Source: UBA6170 sp034429975
GTDB lineage: Bacteria; Chloroflexota; Anaerolineae; Anaerolineales; Anaerolineaceae
Assembly (NCBI GenBank): GCA_034429975.1
Contig: DAOUFM010000146.1
Span: 186,001-250,000, forward strand
Length of the DNA stretch: 64,000 nt
Direction: 5' to 3'
Positions 17,363 through 26,503 of the stretch are shown piece after piece. The notes under the pieces were generated by a model that saw nothing but the letters and a program-made list of their open reading frames with translations, was not told the origin of the DNA and searched no databases. Position 1 is the stretch's first letter. Every line of letters starts with the position of its first letter. The position numbers and the translations under genes were made by a program.

Positions 17363-18709
17363 TTGAAGGATTCGAATATTGATATTATTGGCGCAGGGTT
17401 AGCTGGCAGTGAAGCAGCGTTTCAATTGGCGGTATCCGGGTTTAACGTCCATTTGTACGAAATGAGGCCAGAAATTCCAACAGGAGCGCATGTCACCGAC
17501 CAATTTGCAGAGTTAATCTGTTCAAACTCTCTTGGGTCTAATTTGCCGGATCGCGCATCCGGATTGTTAAAAAATGAATTACGGCGGTTGGGTTCGTTGT
17601 TAATGCAAGTCGCCGATGAAACTTCTTTGCCAGCTGGGGGTGCGTTGGCAGTAGATCGCGACCTTTTTTCATCGAAAATCACTCAGATTTTATCCAGCCA
17701 TCCAAATATTACAATCCATCGGAAAGAAATAAAAGAAATCCCTCTCAACCCTTGCATTGTCGCTTCCGGGCCACTCACTTCTTCTTCCTTGAGCGAGAGT
17801 ATCAGCCTACTCTCTCATTCAACAAATCTATACTTTTATGATGCAATCGCCCCAATTGTAAATGTCGATTCGATCGATATGAATATCGCTTTCAAAGGCT
17901 CTCGTTATCAACATGGAGAAGAAGATGAAGGCGATTACATCAATTGCCCTTTTTCAAAAGAAGAATACGATCATTTCATCACTGAATTAGTTCAGGCTGA
18001 ACGGATCGAATTAAAAGAATTTGAAGCAGAAATCGAAACTGGTGTAACCGCTGGAGGAAATCAGTACTTTGAAGGCTGTTTACCGATTGAAGTTCTCGCT
18101 AAACGAGGTGAGAAGTCCCTGGCATTCGGCCCTTTACGACCGGTTGGCATTTGGAATCCCCATGAAAATCAACGGCCTTATGCTGTCCTACAATTGAGAC
18201 AGGACAACCTGGCAGGTACCCTGTACAACCTGGTTGGTTTTCAGACAAATCTTAAATTCTCAGAACAAAAAAGAATTTTTCGGTTAATTCCAGGATTGCA
18301 GAATGCGACTTTTGCCAGATATGGGCAAATGCATCGTAACACGTTTATTGCTTCTCCAAAACTTTTGCGCCCAACTATGCAATTCCACAATCGCGATGAT
18401 CTCTTCTTTGCCGGTCAAATCACCGGAGTGGAGGGTTATGTTGGAAATATTGCCACTGGCCTTTTAGCTGGCATTAACTTATCCCGGTATTTAACCGGTG
18501 ATGAATTGCTTGTCTTCCCCCGAGAAACATTGTTGGGAGCTCTTACCCATTATGTAACACATGCAAATATGCGTGATTTTCAGCCAATGAAAGCAAATTT
18601 TGGGTTATTACCAACCATTAATGTTAAAGGGAAAAGGGAAAGGGCTAAACAATACGCTGTAGGCGCTCAGAAAAGTCTAGAAATTTTTCTCACTTCGCAT
18701 GGCTTATAA
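17363..18709 (+). CDS. trmFO: tRNA (uracil-54-C5)-methyltransferase, folate- and FAD-dependent
   Basis: TrmFO makes ribothymidine at position 54 of tRNA using methylene-tetrahydrofolate and FAD. The N-terminal dinucleotide-binding motif IDIIGAGLAGSEAA is at the very start, followed by YEMRP and the signature ELICSNSLGSN with its conserved Cys. The C-terminal half has QITGVEGYVG and the FGLLP region typical of the GidA/TrmFO family. I chose TTG at 17363, which has GAGGTG just upstream (448 residues); a TTG 12 bases earlier has no convincing ribosome site. It is divergent from rpoN and is followed after 2 bases by a lipoprotein gene. The presence of TrmFO rather than TrmA is usual in Chloroflexota and Firmicutes. 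Confidence 0.94.
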   Translation: MKDSNIDIIGAGLAGSEAAFQLAVSGFNVHLYEMRPEIPTGAHVTDQFAELICSNSLGSNLPDRASGLLKNELRRLGSLLMQVADETSLPAGGALAVDRDLFSSKITQILSSHPNITIHRKEIKEIPLNPCIVASGPLTSSSLSESISLLSHSTNLYFYDAIAPIVNVDSIDMNIAFKGSRYQHGEEDEGDYINCPFSKEEYDHFITELVQAERIELKEFEAEIETGVTAGGNQYFEGCLPIEVLAKRGEKSLAFGPLRPVGIWNPHENQRPYAVLQLRQDNLAGTLYNLVGFQTNLKFSEQKRIFRLIPGLQNATFARYGQMHRNTFIASPKLLRPTMQFHNRDDLFFAGQITGVEGYVGNIATGLLAGINLSRYLTGDELLVFPRETLLGALTHYVTHANMRDFQPMKANFGLLPTINVKGKRERAKQYAVGAQKSLEIFLTSHGL

Positions 18710-18711
18710 AA

Positions 18712-19626
18712 ATGGATAAATTCAAATCATTACTTTTTCTCTTTCTAATTTTATTTTTGGCAAGTTGTTCTACCCCGTCACTTCCGACGGTTTTAGAATC
18801 AGAGCAAGAGGATTTGTCAAATCAACCTCTAGAATTCGACGGTAAAAACGCTTATCAATTTGTAAAGGATCAAGTAGATTTTGGTCTCCGAATTCCTGGA
18901 AGTGATGCCCACCATAAAACAGAAGAGATGATCATGGATCACCTGAAAAAAACAGGTTGGAAAATTGAAGTTCAAGTCATTCCTCATGCTGAATATGAAC
19001 TAAAAAACATTATCGGAACAAGAATATCAACCGAATATTCACCCTGGATAATTGTTGGTGCCCACTATGATTCACGCTTTTTTGCAGACAACGACCCTGA
19101 TCCTGGGCTGCATGCACAACCTGTGCCGGGTGCCAACGATGGCGCTTCCGGAGTTGCTATATTGTTAGAGTTGGCTCGAGTCTTGCCAGAAAATTTTCCC
19201 AAAAATGTTAGCCTGGTTTTCTTCGATGGAGAAGATCAAGGGAGGATTCCAGGTTGGGATTGGATTTTGGGTTCTTATGGTTATTCTGAAAGTCTGACCT
19301 CAAAACCTGATGGCGTTGTCATTCTCGACATGCTTGGCGACCAAGATCTGAATATTTATTACGAAATTAATTCGAATGCAGAAATCCAGCAAGAAATTTG
19401 GAAAATCGCAGCCGAATTGGGTTATTCCAATCAATTTATTGCTGAATATAAATATAGAATTCTGGATGATCACATTCCCTTTATTGAAAAAGGTATTTCC
19501 GCTATCGATATTATTGATTTTGATTATCCATATTGGCATACTACCCAGGATACTTTGGACAAAATTTCTCCCGAAAGCTTAGAGATTGTCGGGAAAACAA
19601 TTTATCATTGGTTATTAGTGCCATAA
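18712..19626 (+). CDS. M28-family lipoprotein resembling glutaminyl cyclase
   Basis: 304 residues with a lipoprotein signal peptide: basic start, hydrophobic core, and lipobox LASC with Cys at about residue 19, so it should be anchored on the outer face of the membrane. The zinc-dependent M28 core is visible: AHYDS near residue 116, GANDGASG with the bridging Asp, a VFFDGED segment with the catalytic and metal-binding acids, and a late DDHIPF supplying the last His. The wording around these motifs, including the FDGED...W...YG stretch, resembles glutaminyl-peptide cyclotransferases more than aminopeptidases. It could therefore either form pyroglutamate on peptides or trim them. It starts 2 bases after trmFO. 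Confidence 0.8.
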   Translation: MDKFKSLLFLFLILFLASCSTPSLPTVLESEQEDLSNQPLEFDGKNAYQFVKDQVDFGLRIPGSDAHHKTEEMIMDHLKKTGWKIEVQVIPHAEYELKNIIGTRISTEYSPWIIVGAHYDSRFFADNDPDPGLHAQPVPGANDGASGVAILLELARVLPENFPKNVSLVFFDGEDQGRIPGWDWILGSYGYSESLTSKPDGVVILDMLGDQDLNIYYEINSNAEIQQEIWKIAAELGYSNQFIAEYKYRILDDHIPFIEKGISAIDIIDFDYPYWHTTQDTLDKISPESLEIVGKTIYHWLLVP

Positions 19627-19667
19627 AACATTGGAAAAACTAGCATTAATATCTTAAACTACAGTAT

Positions 19668-20882
19668 ATGTCGAAGACATCTGAGTTATTGTCCAACCTT
19701 TATCCAATTATAGAAAAACGGTTTTTATTGGAACAGGTCAAAGGTTCGTTACTCAAAGAGGAATTAACCGAACAATTAAAGCTTTTCTTTAATCGATTAA
19801 TTCAGGCATTAGAAACAGGCGATACCTCTTGGTTGGATCCGATTCTACAAACCTGGGCTGATTCTCTTACCCAAACAGATTTGGAACATGAAGAAATGGT
19901 TGTAAATGAATTTTTAAACCAAATCGTATTCATCATCCATCAAACAACCTTAGAACACACTTCTGTCGAAGAATATCAACAATTAACTTCTCTGTTGTTT
20001 CCAATCTACATAGATATCATAAACAAAACCTCCAAACTTGAAATAAATGAAAAATTTAATTATTTGACCAGGCAGGTGGATTCAGCCAGGCAGGAAATCT
20101 CAAAGCTCGATAAAAATAAGAGTAAATTTGTGGCAGTTGCCGCGCATGAATTAAAAACCCCTCTTACCTTGATTGAAGGCTATACATCCATGCTATTGGA
20201 TGTTATTTTGAAACAAAACCAAAGTGATTTATTAGTGTTTGTGAATGGGATCCTTAATGGATCGAAGCGGTTACGTGGAATTATTGAAGATATGCTGGAT
20301 GTTTCTTTGCTTGAAAATAATTTATTAGAGCTCAACTACCAATCATTTTGGTTAAACCGGGTGATCGAATTTGTTTTGTTGGATGTATCAACTGACATTC
20401 AGGAAAGAAAAATTCAAATCAACATTCAGGAATTCGATGGGTACAAATCAATCAATTATGGAGATTCTGTTCGATTGATTCAATTATTTAGAAACCTCAT
20501 CTCAAATGCCATTAAATTTACTCCCGATGGCGGGGAAATTACAATCAGTGGTCGAACATTACCTGGTTTTGTGGAAATTAAAATAACGGATAGCGGGATC
20601 GGAATTGACCCGGAAGACCAAAATATCATTTTTGATAAATTCAATCATCTGGGTAATGTAGCGCTGCATTCAAGTGGGAAAACGAAATTTAAAGGTGGCG
20701 GTCCTGGTTTGGGATTACCGATTGCCAAGGGAATTGCAGAAGCTCATGGTGGGTCAATCTGGGTTGAATCATCAGGTTATAGCGAAATAGATTTTCCCGG
20801 CTCAACCTTTCACGTTTTAATTCCTCTACTTGATAAAATACCTGGAACTTCAAACATAAAAAAAGGATTTGCGAATGAGTAA
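19668..20882 (+). CDS. Cytoplasmic sensor histidine kinase
   Basis: 404 residues without membrane segments. An all-helical N-terminal domain (about 1-140), possibly of the RsbR/RsbT-antagonist sensor type, is followed by a short coiled linker, HisKA with the phospho-accepting His in AAHELKTPLTLIEGY, and a HATPase domain (NLISNAIKFTPDGG, DSGIGI, GGGPGLGLPIAKGI). No response regulator is adjacent, so the partner is encoded elsewhere. No clear Shine-Dalgarno precedes the ATG. The 3' end overlaps the next gene by 8 bases, which suggests translational coupling, although no functional link to the aminotransferase is apparent. Confidence 0.87.
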   Translation: MSKTSELLSNLYPIIEKRFLLEQVKGSLLKEELTEQLKLFFNRLIQALETGDTSWLDPILQTWADSLTQTDLEHEEMVVNEFLNQIVFIIHQTTLEHTSVEEYQQLTSLLFPIYIDIINKTSKLEINEKFNYLTRQVDSARQEISKLDKNKSKFVAVAAHELKTPLTLIEGYTSMLLDVILKQNQSDLLVFVNGILNGSKRLRGIIEDMLDVSLLENNLLELNYQSFWLNRVIEFVLLDVSTDIQERKIQINIQEFDGYKSINYGDSVRLIQLFRNLISNAIKFTPDGGEITISGRTLPGFVEIKITDSGIGIDPEDQNIIFDKFNHLGNVALHSSGKTKFKGGGPGLGLPIAKGIAEAHGGSIWVESSGYSEIDFPGSTFHVLIPLLDKIPGTSNIKKGFANE

Positions 20883-22062
20883 ACCATCTTTCATTAAACC
20901 TGCAGAGCGAATTGCATCATTTAAGCCTTATTATTTTGCTGCGATGGCCAAAAAAATCGCTGCATTAAAAGATAAGGGGATGGATATCATAAAAATTGAT
21001 ATGGGTTCACCAGATTTGCCTCCGGATCAATTTATTATTGATAAATTGTGTCAGTCAGCCGCCCTTCCAAACAAGCATGGTTATACCCCCATGGGTGGCA
21101 GCCCTGAATTAAGAAACGCAATCTCTGTTTATTATAAAAAAAGGTTTAATATTCAATTAGATCCAATGAGTGAAACAATTGGGTTGATTGGATCAAAAGA
21201 AGGTTTATTTAATTTTTCACAGGTAATTATTAACCCAGGTGATTACGCAATTGTGCCTGACCCGGGATACCCTGTTTATTCTGCCAGCACCAAAATTGCT
21301 GGTGGAGAAATTTATTATCTCCCATTACTAGCGGATAATAAGTACCTCCCTGATTTATCCTCAATCCCTGATGAAATTTTAAAGAAAGCAAAAATAATTT
21401 GGATTAATTATCCAAATAACCCTACAGGCGCCATCGCACCGTTTTCGTTTTTCGAAGAAATTATTGATTTTGCCAGGCGTAATAACATCATCGTAGCACA
21501 TGATGCCGCTTATGTGGATGTCTGCTTTAACGACTATATTGCTCCCAGTATTTTACAGGTAGAGGGTGCTAAAGAAGTGGCAATTGAATTCAACTCCTGG
21601 TCTAAGGCGTATAATATGGCTGGTTGGCGCTTGGGGATGGCCGTCGGAAATGCTGACATCATTGGTTTTATCAATACCTATAAAAGCCAGATGGATACCT
21701 CTCTCTTTGCTCCAATTATCGACGCAGGCATCGCTGCATTAACAGGAGATCAGTCCTGGTTAAAAGATAGAAATGCGATTTATCAGGAAAGAAGAGATAT
21801 CGTGATTAATGGACTAAAAGAGGTTGGTTTTGAAATGAGTACACCTCCTGCCACCATTTATGTTTGGGCAAAATTACCCCCCGGTTTCTCCGATAGCATG
21901 GCATTTTGTGATCAATTATTAGAAGACACTGGCGTAAGCACGACCCCAGGTGTTGTTTATGGCCAGTTTGGTGATGGTTATCTGCGTGTATCTTTAGGAA
22001 CCAGTACAGAAAGAATAAGAGAAGCAATTAATCGCATCCAATTATGGATGGAAAATAAATAA
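20875..22062 (+). CDS. PLP-dependent aminotransferase, LL-diaminopimelate aminotransferase-like
   Basis: Fold type I aminotransferase of class I/II, 395 residues. Visible features are the substrate-pocket strand YTPMGGSPELR, the cofactor-binding NYPNNPTGA with Asn, the AHDAAYVD segment with PLP-binding Asp and Tyr, and the Schiff-base lysine in SWSKAYNMAGWRLG. The start (MGSPDLPPD, YTPMGG) is close to the DapL/AlaT group that makes LL-diaminopimelate or transaminates alanine, aspartate or other amino acids. I chose ATG at 20875, which has AAGGA 7 bases before it; the TTG two codons up is too close to the ribosome site. No other lysine-pathway gene is adjacent, so the substrate is uncertain. 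Confidence 0.85.
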   Translation: MSKPSFIKPAERIASFKPYYFAAMAKKIAALKDKGMDIIKIDMGSPDLPPDQFIIDKLCQSAALPNKHGYTPMGGSPELRNAISVYYKKRFNIQLDPMSETIGLIGSKEGLFNFSQVIINPGDYAIVPDPGYPVYSASTKIAGGEIYYLPLLADNKYLPDLSSIPDEILKKAKIIWINYPNNPTGAIAPFSFFEEIIDFARRNNIIVAHDAAYVDVCFNDYIAPSILQVEGAKEVAIEFNSWSKAYNMAGWRLGMAVGNADIIGFINTYKSQMDTSLFAPIIDAGIAALTGDQSWLKDRNAIYQERRDIVINGLKEVGFEMSTPPATIYVWAKLPPGFSDSMAFCDQLLEDTGVSTTPGVVYGQFGDGYLRVSLGTSTERIREAINRIQLWMENK

Positions 22063-22065
22063 ATT

Positions 22066-23397
22066 ATGGCAAAAAAAACAACTGAACCAACAAGGTTATC
22101 CAATGAAAAAGCATTTTTGGTTGGTGTTGATATTTACAATCAACAAAACTGGCTTTCTGTGGAAGATTCACTGGAAGAATTAAGCCTTTTAGCAGAAACA
22201 GCCGGGTTGGCCGTCGTTGGTGAAGCAACTCAAAGTTTATCTCATCCAAATCCTGACACCTTTATTGGATCAGGAAAAGTGCAGGAAATTATTTCTCTGG
22301 TAAATGAGACTCAGGCGGATATAGTTATCTTCGACGAGGAATTATCACCCCGACATCAACGAGAATTAGAAAAAAGTTTTGGAGATCGCGTCCGAATTAT
22401 TGATCGAACAGCATTAATTTTGGATATTTTTGCTCAACATGCAGATACCAAAGAAGGAATTTTGCAGGTTGAGTTGGCACAATACGAGTATCGTCTCCCG
22501 CGCCTAACCCGGGCATGGACTCACCTTGCCCGGCAAACGGGAGGTGGAGGTGGTCGAACTGGCAGTGTTGGCGGTGTGGGGTTGCGCGGTCCTGGAGAAA
22601 CCCAACTTGAAGTGGATCGTCGTGAAATTCGCAACAAAATATCTAATCTGAAAAAAGAATTAGAAAAAGTCAGGTCACATCGTAGCCGTTATCGAGATCA
22701 ACGAAAAAGATCTCAAATACCCACCGTTGCATTGGTAGGTTACACAAATGCCGGAAAATCTACTCTATTAAATGCTCTTTCAAATGCAGAAATCTATGTC
22801 GCCGACCAATTGTTTGCCACCCTGGATCCTACAACCCGAAGGGTTAATTTGCCAAATAGCCGGGTTTGTTTATTTACCGATACGGTTGGGTTTATTCAAA
22901 AACTGCCGACGCAATTAATTGCTGCCTTTCGGGCTACTTTAGAAGAAATTTCTGAGGCAGATCTATTATTACATATCGTTGATATCACCCATCCAAATGC
23001 TCAGGCTCACTGGCAATCTGTTCAGGAAACATTACACGTCCTTAATGCGGATAAAATTCCAACGATAACAGTATTGAACAAAATAGATAAACTTCCGGAT
23101 CCGATAGAAGCAAACAGTATCACAAAAATCTATCAAGACGCCATTGCAATCTCAGCAAAAATGAGATTAGGAATTTCTGAACTACTCACAATGGTTGAAA
23201 AACAATTGTTTTATAGTTTTGTTCCAGTTACGGTCAATTTACCTTACCAACAAGGACGATTAATTTCATTGTTTCATGAATTCGGAAAAATAGAATCGAT
23301 CACTCATAAAAAAGGCGGGGTTCTTATTGAAGGCAAAATCCCTGCCCGTTATGTTTTATTATTTGAAAATTATTTTACAAATTCAAAAACTAATTAA
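22066..23397 (+). CDS. hflX: Ribosome-associated GTPase HflX
   Basis: HflX binds the large ribosomal subunit and splits or rescues stalled ribosomes under stress. The 443 residues hold the N-terminal HflX domain, the diagnostic glycine-rich stretch GGGGGRTGSVGG followed by GPGETQLEVDRR, a helical linker, and the G domain with G1 GYTNAGKST (about residue 223), G3 DTVGF and G4 NKID, plus a C-terminal domain. It begins 3 bases after the aminotransferase stop and is followed by a small membrane protein gene. The assignment is secure. Confidence 0.95.
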   Translation: MAKKTTEPTRLSNEKAFLVGVDIYNQQNWLSVEDSLEELSLLAETAGLAVVGEATQSLSHPNPDTFIGSGKVQEIISLVNETQADIVIFDEELSPRHQRELEKSFGDRVRIIDRTALILDIFAQHADTKEGILQVELAQYEYRLPRLTRAWTHLARQTGGGGGRTGSVGGVGLRGPGETQLEVDRREIRNKISNLKKELEKVRSHRSRYRDQRKRSQIPTVALVGYTNAGKSTLLNALSNAEIYVADQLFATLDPTTRRVNLPNSRVCLFTDTVGFIQKLPTQLIAAFRATLEEISEADLLLHIVDITHPNAQAHWQSVQETLHVLNADKIPTITVLNKIDKLPDPIEANSITKIYQDAIAISAKMRLGISELLTMVEKQLFYSFVPVTVNLPYQQGRLISLFHEFGKIESITHKKGGVLIEGKIPARYVLLFENYFTNSKTN

Positions 23398-23407
23398 TTA
23401 TTTACTT

Positions 23408-23617
23408 ATGAAAAAAACGATTTCAACCTTATTATCCAACCTTAGCAGCTACTTTTCCACTCGCAAGGGATTACTGATTTTTATCGCGATTTTATGCGTG
23501 TTAATAAACTTCATGTTAAATTTGTTTTTTGATACCTGGTTCACTCAATCTAATTTTATGCTGCATATCGGGATCATAATTGGCTTTCTAGGTGTATTAC
23601 TTGCCTGGTCATTATAA
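23408..23617 (+). CDS. Small membrane protein of unknown function
   Basis: 69 residues starting at the ATG at 23408, 10 bases after hflX. A short basic and polar N-terminus (MKKTISTLLSN) is followed by two hydrophobic segments (about residues 21-40 and 48-68), which predicts a two-helix inner-membrane protein. A longer reading frame continues upstream inside hflX but has no separate ribosome site and is not credible. No recognised family. The gene ends at a terminator, so it is the last gene of the trmFO-to-hflX run. It may be a conserved small protein, but nothing shows its role. Confidence 0.5.
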   Translation: MKKTISTLLSNLSSYFSTRKGLLIFIAILCVLINFMLNLFFDTWFTQSNFMLHIGIIIGFLGVLLAWSL

Positions 23618-23646
23618 AAAAACTCCTTGCGGAGTCTTTTTATTTT
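23614..23646. terminator. Intrinsic terminator between the small membrane protein gene and rpmF
   Basis: ACTCC and GGAGT pair around TTGC, with flanking A and T tracts extending the stem. It can stop plus-strand transcription after 23617 and minus-strand transcription from rpmF; the last rpmF codons lie within its 3' flank. Confidence 0.8.
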
Positions 23647-23834
23647 TTCTTTTCTTTTTCGACCTGGAGAACTTCTCTACCCTGGTAATGACCACAAGAT
23701 GGACAGATTGTGTGCGGCAATCTCATTTCTCCGCAATTACTGCATTGCACTAAAGTAGCTGCTGTGATGCTATCATGCGCGCGCCGTCGATCTCGTCGAC
23801 CACTTGATGTTCTCCTCTTTGGTTGTGGACCCAT
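23640..23834 (-). CDS. rpmF: Large ribosomal subunit protein bL32
   Basis: 64 residues, rich in Arg and Lys. The start MGPQPKRRTSSGRRDRRRAH is the usual bL32 N-terminus. CSNCGE and CPSCGHY supply four cysteines (C+ zinc-binding type). The ATG follows AGGAG at 7 bases. It is a lone minus-strand gene between two plus-strand operons; yceD and plsX, which often neighbour rpmF, are absent here. Confidence 0.95.
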   Translation of the reverse strand: MGPQPKRRTSSGRRDRRRAHDSITAATLVQCSNCGEMRLPHTICPSCGHYQGREVLQVEKEKKK

Positions 23835-24029
23835 TTTCTAACTCCTATCTGAATATTCAGTTATTTATAATTTTGTTAAGCCGTCAAATTATAATAGTAG
23901 CCAATCATTACTGTCAAGAAAAACATCCCTTTGTGAGGATTCTTCCTACACATTCCACCATTAAACGAGTATAATTTTCGGGTTGTGCAGAGAAAAACTG
24001 CAGATACTAGGACTGGAGGCTATTATTCT

Positions 24030-25406
24030 ATGAAGCGACACAATATCAACCTGATCCTGATACTGGTCCTGCTCGCAGCAGTGATTTGGATTGATCTTCC
24101 TTCAACTAAGAAATTTCCAATTGGTAATAAAAAAATATCAACAGTATTAGGTCTGGATCTTCGTGGAGGTATGCAGGTAATTTTAAAGGCTGACCTTCCA
24201 GAAGGAACCGAAATTTCAAGTGAATCATTGCAAGTGGCAAAACAGATCCTGGAAAACCGATCTAACGGTTTAGGAGTAAGCGAAGTTGTTTTCCAGGTTG
24301 CTGGTAACAATCGTGTGGTCGGTGAATTTCCAGGAGCAAGCAATGCGGAAGATGTAATTCAACAAATTAAACAAACAGGCGTTCTTGAATTCGTGGACAT
24401 TGGAGACAATGCCTTCAATCTACGCGCTGGTGATGAAATTCATACGGACTTCACCTTGCCAACAAAAGTAACAGAGGTTCCCACACCAGATTCTCTGGAA
24501 AAAGACCCAGGCACTGGTGAAACAGTTCCTCCTGTTTTTCATACAGTAATGACAGGAAAAGACCTCAAATCCATTGCAGTCGCCAGTCCAATCGCTAACA
24601 ACTATCAAATAAATTTTGAACTGACCAATGAAGGAAAAACAATCTTTGCTGATCATACTTCAAAAAATGTTGGCAAGTTTTTAGCCATTGTTCTCGACAA
24701 CAAAATCATTTCTGCACCAACAATTTCAACTGCTATCACAGAAGGCACTGGGTCAATTTCTGGCAATTTCACAATCGATGAAGCCAATGCACTTGCGGTC
24801 CAGCTTCGCTATGGCTCTTTACCAATACCCCTGGTGGTTGAACAAATTCGGGTAATTGGACCTACTCTGGGTCAGGATTCTCTTGAAAAAAGCCTGGTTG
24901 CCGGCCTGGTTGGCTTTATCCTGGTCGCATTATTTATGGGAATTTTCTACAAAATTCCTGGAATTCTGGCTGATTTTTCAATTGTTATTTATGCACTCAT
25001 CACATTTGCCTTATTCAGGATAATTCCAGTGACATTAACCTTACCGGGTATTGCTGGTTTTCTCTTAAGTACTGGTAGCGCTCTGGACGCCAACATTCTA
25101 ATTTTTGAACGATTAAAAGAAGAATTGCGTAATGGCAGAACGCTTGGACAGGCAATTGAATTAGGCTGGAAAAGAGCCTGGCCTTCAATACGTGATTCAA
25201 ACATAGCAACCCTTATAACCTCAACCATTCTGTTCTGGTTTGGATCAACCTTTGGTGCTAGCTTTGTTAAAGGATTCGCTATTACATTGGCTTTGGGTGT
25301 GGCAGTCAGTTTATTCTCAGCAATTTTTGTTACCAGAACTTTCCTCGCAGTAGCTCTGGATTTTGTAAAGCATCCTGAAAACCATTTGAAATGGTTTGGT
25401 ATTTAA
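24030..25406 (+). CDS. secD: Protein translocase subunit SecD
   Basis: SecD works with SecF at the Sec channel, using the proton gradient to help pull exported proteins across the membrane. 458 residues: one N-terminal membrane helix (about 6-24), the signature LGLDLRGGMQV, the large external P1 region, then five membrane helices with the conserved ALDANILIFERLKEELRNG motif, and a C-terminal VKHPENHLKWFGI. I chose ATG at 24030, with GGAGG 10 bases before it, over an in-frame upstream start at 23985 that lacks a ribosome site. secF follows 16 bases later. Confidence 0.96.
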   Translation: MKRHNINLILILVLLAAVIWIDLPSTKKFPIGNKKISTVLGLDLRGGMQVILKADLPEGTEISSESLQVAKQILENRSNGLGVSEVVFQVAGNNRVVGEFPGASNAEDVIQQIKQTGVLEFVDIGDNAFNLRAGDEIHTDFTLPTKVTEVPTPDSLEKDPGTGETVPPVFHTVMTGKDLKSIAVASPIANNYQINFELTNEGKTIFADHTSKNVGKFLAIVLDNKIISAPTISTAITEGTGSISGNFTIDEANALAVQLRYGSLPIPLVVEQIRVIGPTLGQDSLEKSLVAGLVGFILVALFMGIFYKIPGILADFSIVIYALITFALFRIIPVTLTLPGIAGFLLSTGSALDANILIFERLKEELRNGRTLGQAIELGWKRAWPSIRDSNIATLITSTILFWFGSTFGASFVKGFAITLALGVAVSLFSAIFVTRTFLAVALDFVKHPENHLKWFGI

Positions 25407-25422
25407 AGAAAGTGTGTAGATT

Positions 25423-26355
25423 ATGAATATTTTAGGAAAAAGATACATTTTTTTCGCAATATCAATCATTTTTATCTTGATAGGTTTAATCATTATCGTC
25501 ATTGATGGTTTACCCCTGGCTGTCGATTTTAAAGGTGGAACTTTATTAGAACTCCAATTTTCCTCCCAAAATTTGCCCAGCACAGAACAAGTGACTTCGA
25601 TTTATGAAAATTTGAACTTCAAAGAAGTCTCAGTGCAAACTGCATTGGATTCAAATCAGCAAAGGACAATTCTTGTCATTCGTTCGCCATTTATGGACGA
25701 ACAAACAAAGGCTACCGTTGTTTCTGAATTAGGTAAGATAAGTGGTGATAGTGTCAATATCAATCGATTTGATAGTGTCGGCCCAGTCATTGCAGAACAG
25801 GTAACCCAAAGAGCAGCCATCGCAGTCGGGATTGCAGCCCTGGCAGTTGTTATTTATATTACCTTCGCATTTAGAGGGATCACAAACGCTTTCCGATACG
25901 GCATTTGCGGTATTTCAGCCATGTTACACGATGTCTTGATTGTAATCAGTCTGACCGCAATCGGTGGTAAATTATTTGGCTGGCAAGTGGATTCGATGTT
26001 CTTAACGGCTTTATTAACGGTTATAGGCTTTTCAGTACAGGACAAGATCGTTGTGTTTGACCGCATCCGTGAAAATAGCAACATTTTCCGAAAATTGGAA
26101 TTTGAAAAGCTGGTCAACCATTCTATTGTTCAAACTCTACAAAGATCAATCAACACCCAATTAATGACCGTTGAGTTTATGTTGTTAGCCTTAGCTTTAT
26201 TTGGTGGTGTAACCTTAAGAGAGTTCGCTGTAATCCTTTTAGTCGGCTTATTCAGTGGTACCTATTCCTCCATTTTTGTTGCAGCTCCTATGCTGGTGGT
26301 TTGGGAAAACAAGGAATGGAAAACCTGGTTTCGCAAAAAAGAAAGTATTGCATAA
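25423..26355 (+). CDS. secF: Protein translocase subunit SecF
   Basis: Partner of SecD. 310 residues with six predicted membrane helices: the first at about 10-27, the SecF signature DFKGGTLLELQF directly after it, then a short external domain, and a cluster of five helices containing the conserved SVQDKIVVFDRIRENS. It is separated from secD by only 16 bases and followed by a terminator, so the two form a bicistronic unit. Confidence 0.96.
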   Translation: MNILGKRYIFFAISIIFILIGLIIIVIDGLPLAVDFKGGTLLELQFSSQNLPSTEQVTSIYENLNFKEVSVQTALDSNQQRTILVIRSPFMDEQTKATVVSELGKISGDSVNINRFDSVGPVIAEQVTQRAAIAVGIAALAVVIYITFAFRGITNAFRYGICGISAMLHDVLIVISLTAIGGKLFGWQVDSMFLTALLTVIGFSVQDKIVVFDRIRENSNIFRKLEFEKLVNHSIVQTLQRSINTQLMTVEFMLLALALFGGVTLREFAVILLVGLFSGTYSSIFVAAPMLVVWENKEWKTWFRKKESIA

Positions 26356-26369
26356 TTAACGGCACAATG

Positions 26370-26403
26370 AAAAAAAGCTCTATATCCTGTTGAGCTTTTT
26401 TTT
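26370..26403 (+). terminator. Intrinsic terminator of secDF
   Basis: AAAAAAAGCTC pairs with GAGCTTTTTTT around an 11-base loop, ending in a T-run, 15 bases after the secF stop. Confidence 0.85.
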
Positions 26404-26503
26404 ATAATGAACCCTTGTTTACGGTAAATTTGTTATCTGGATACAATTAATAAAAGTATTCAAGAAAGTATTACTTCGTTTTTCTAAATTGAAAGGAGCG
26501 AAA

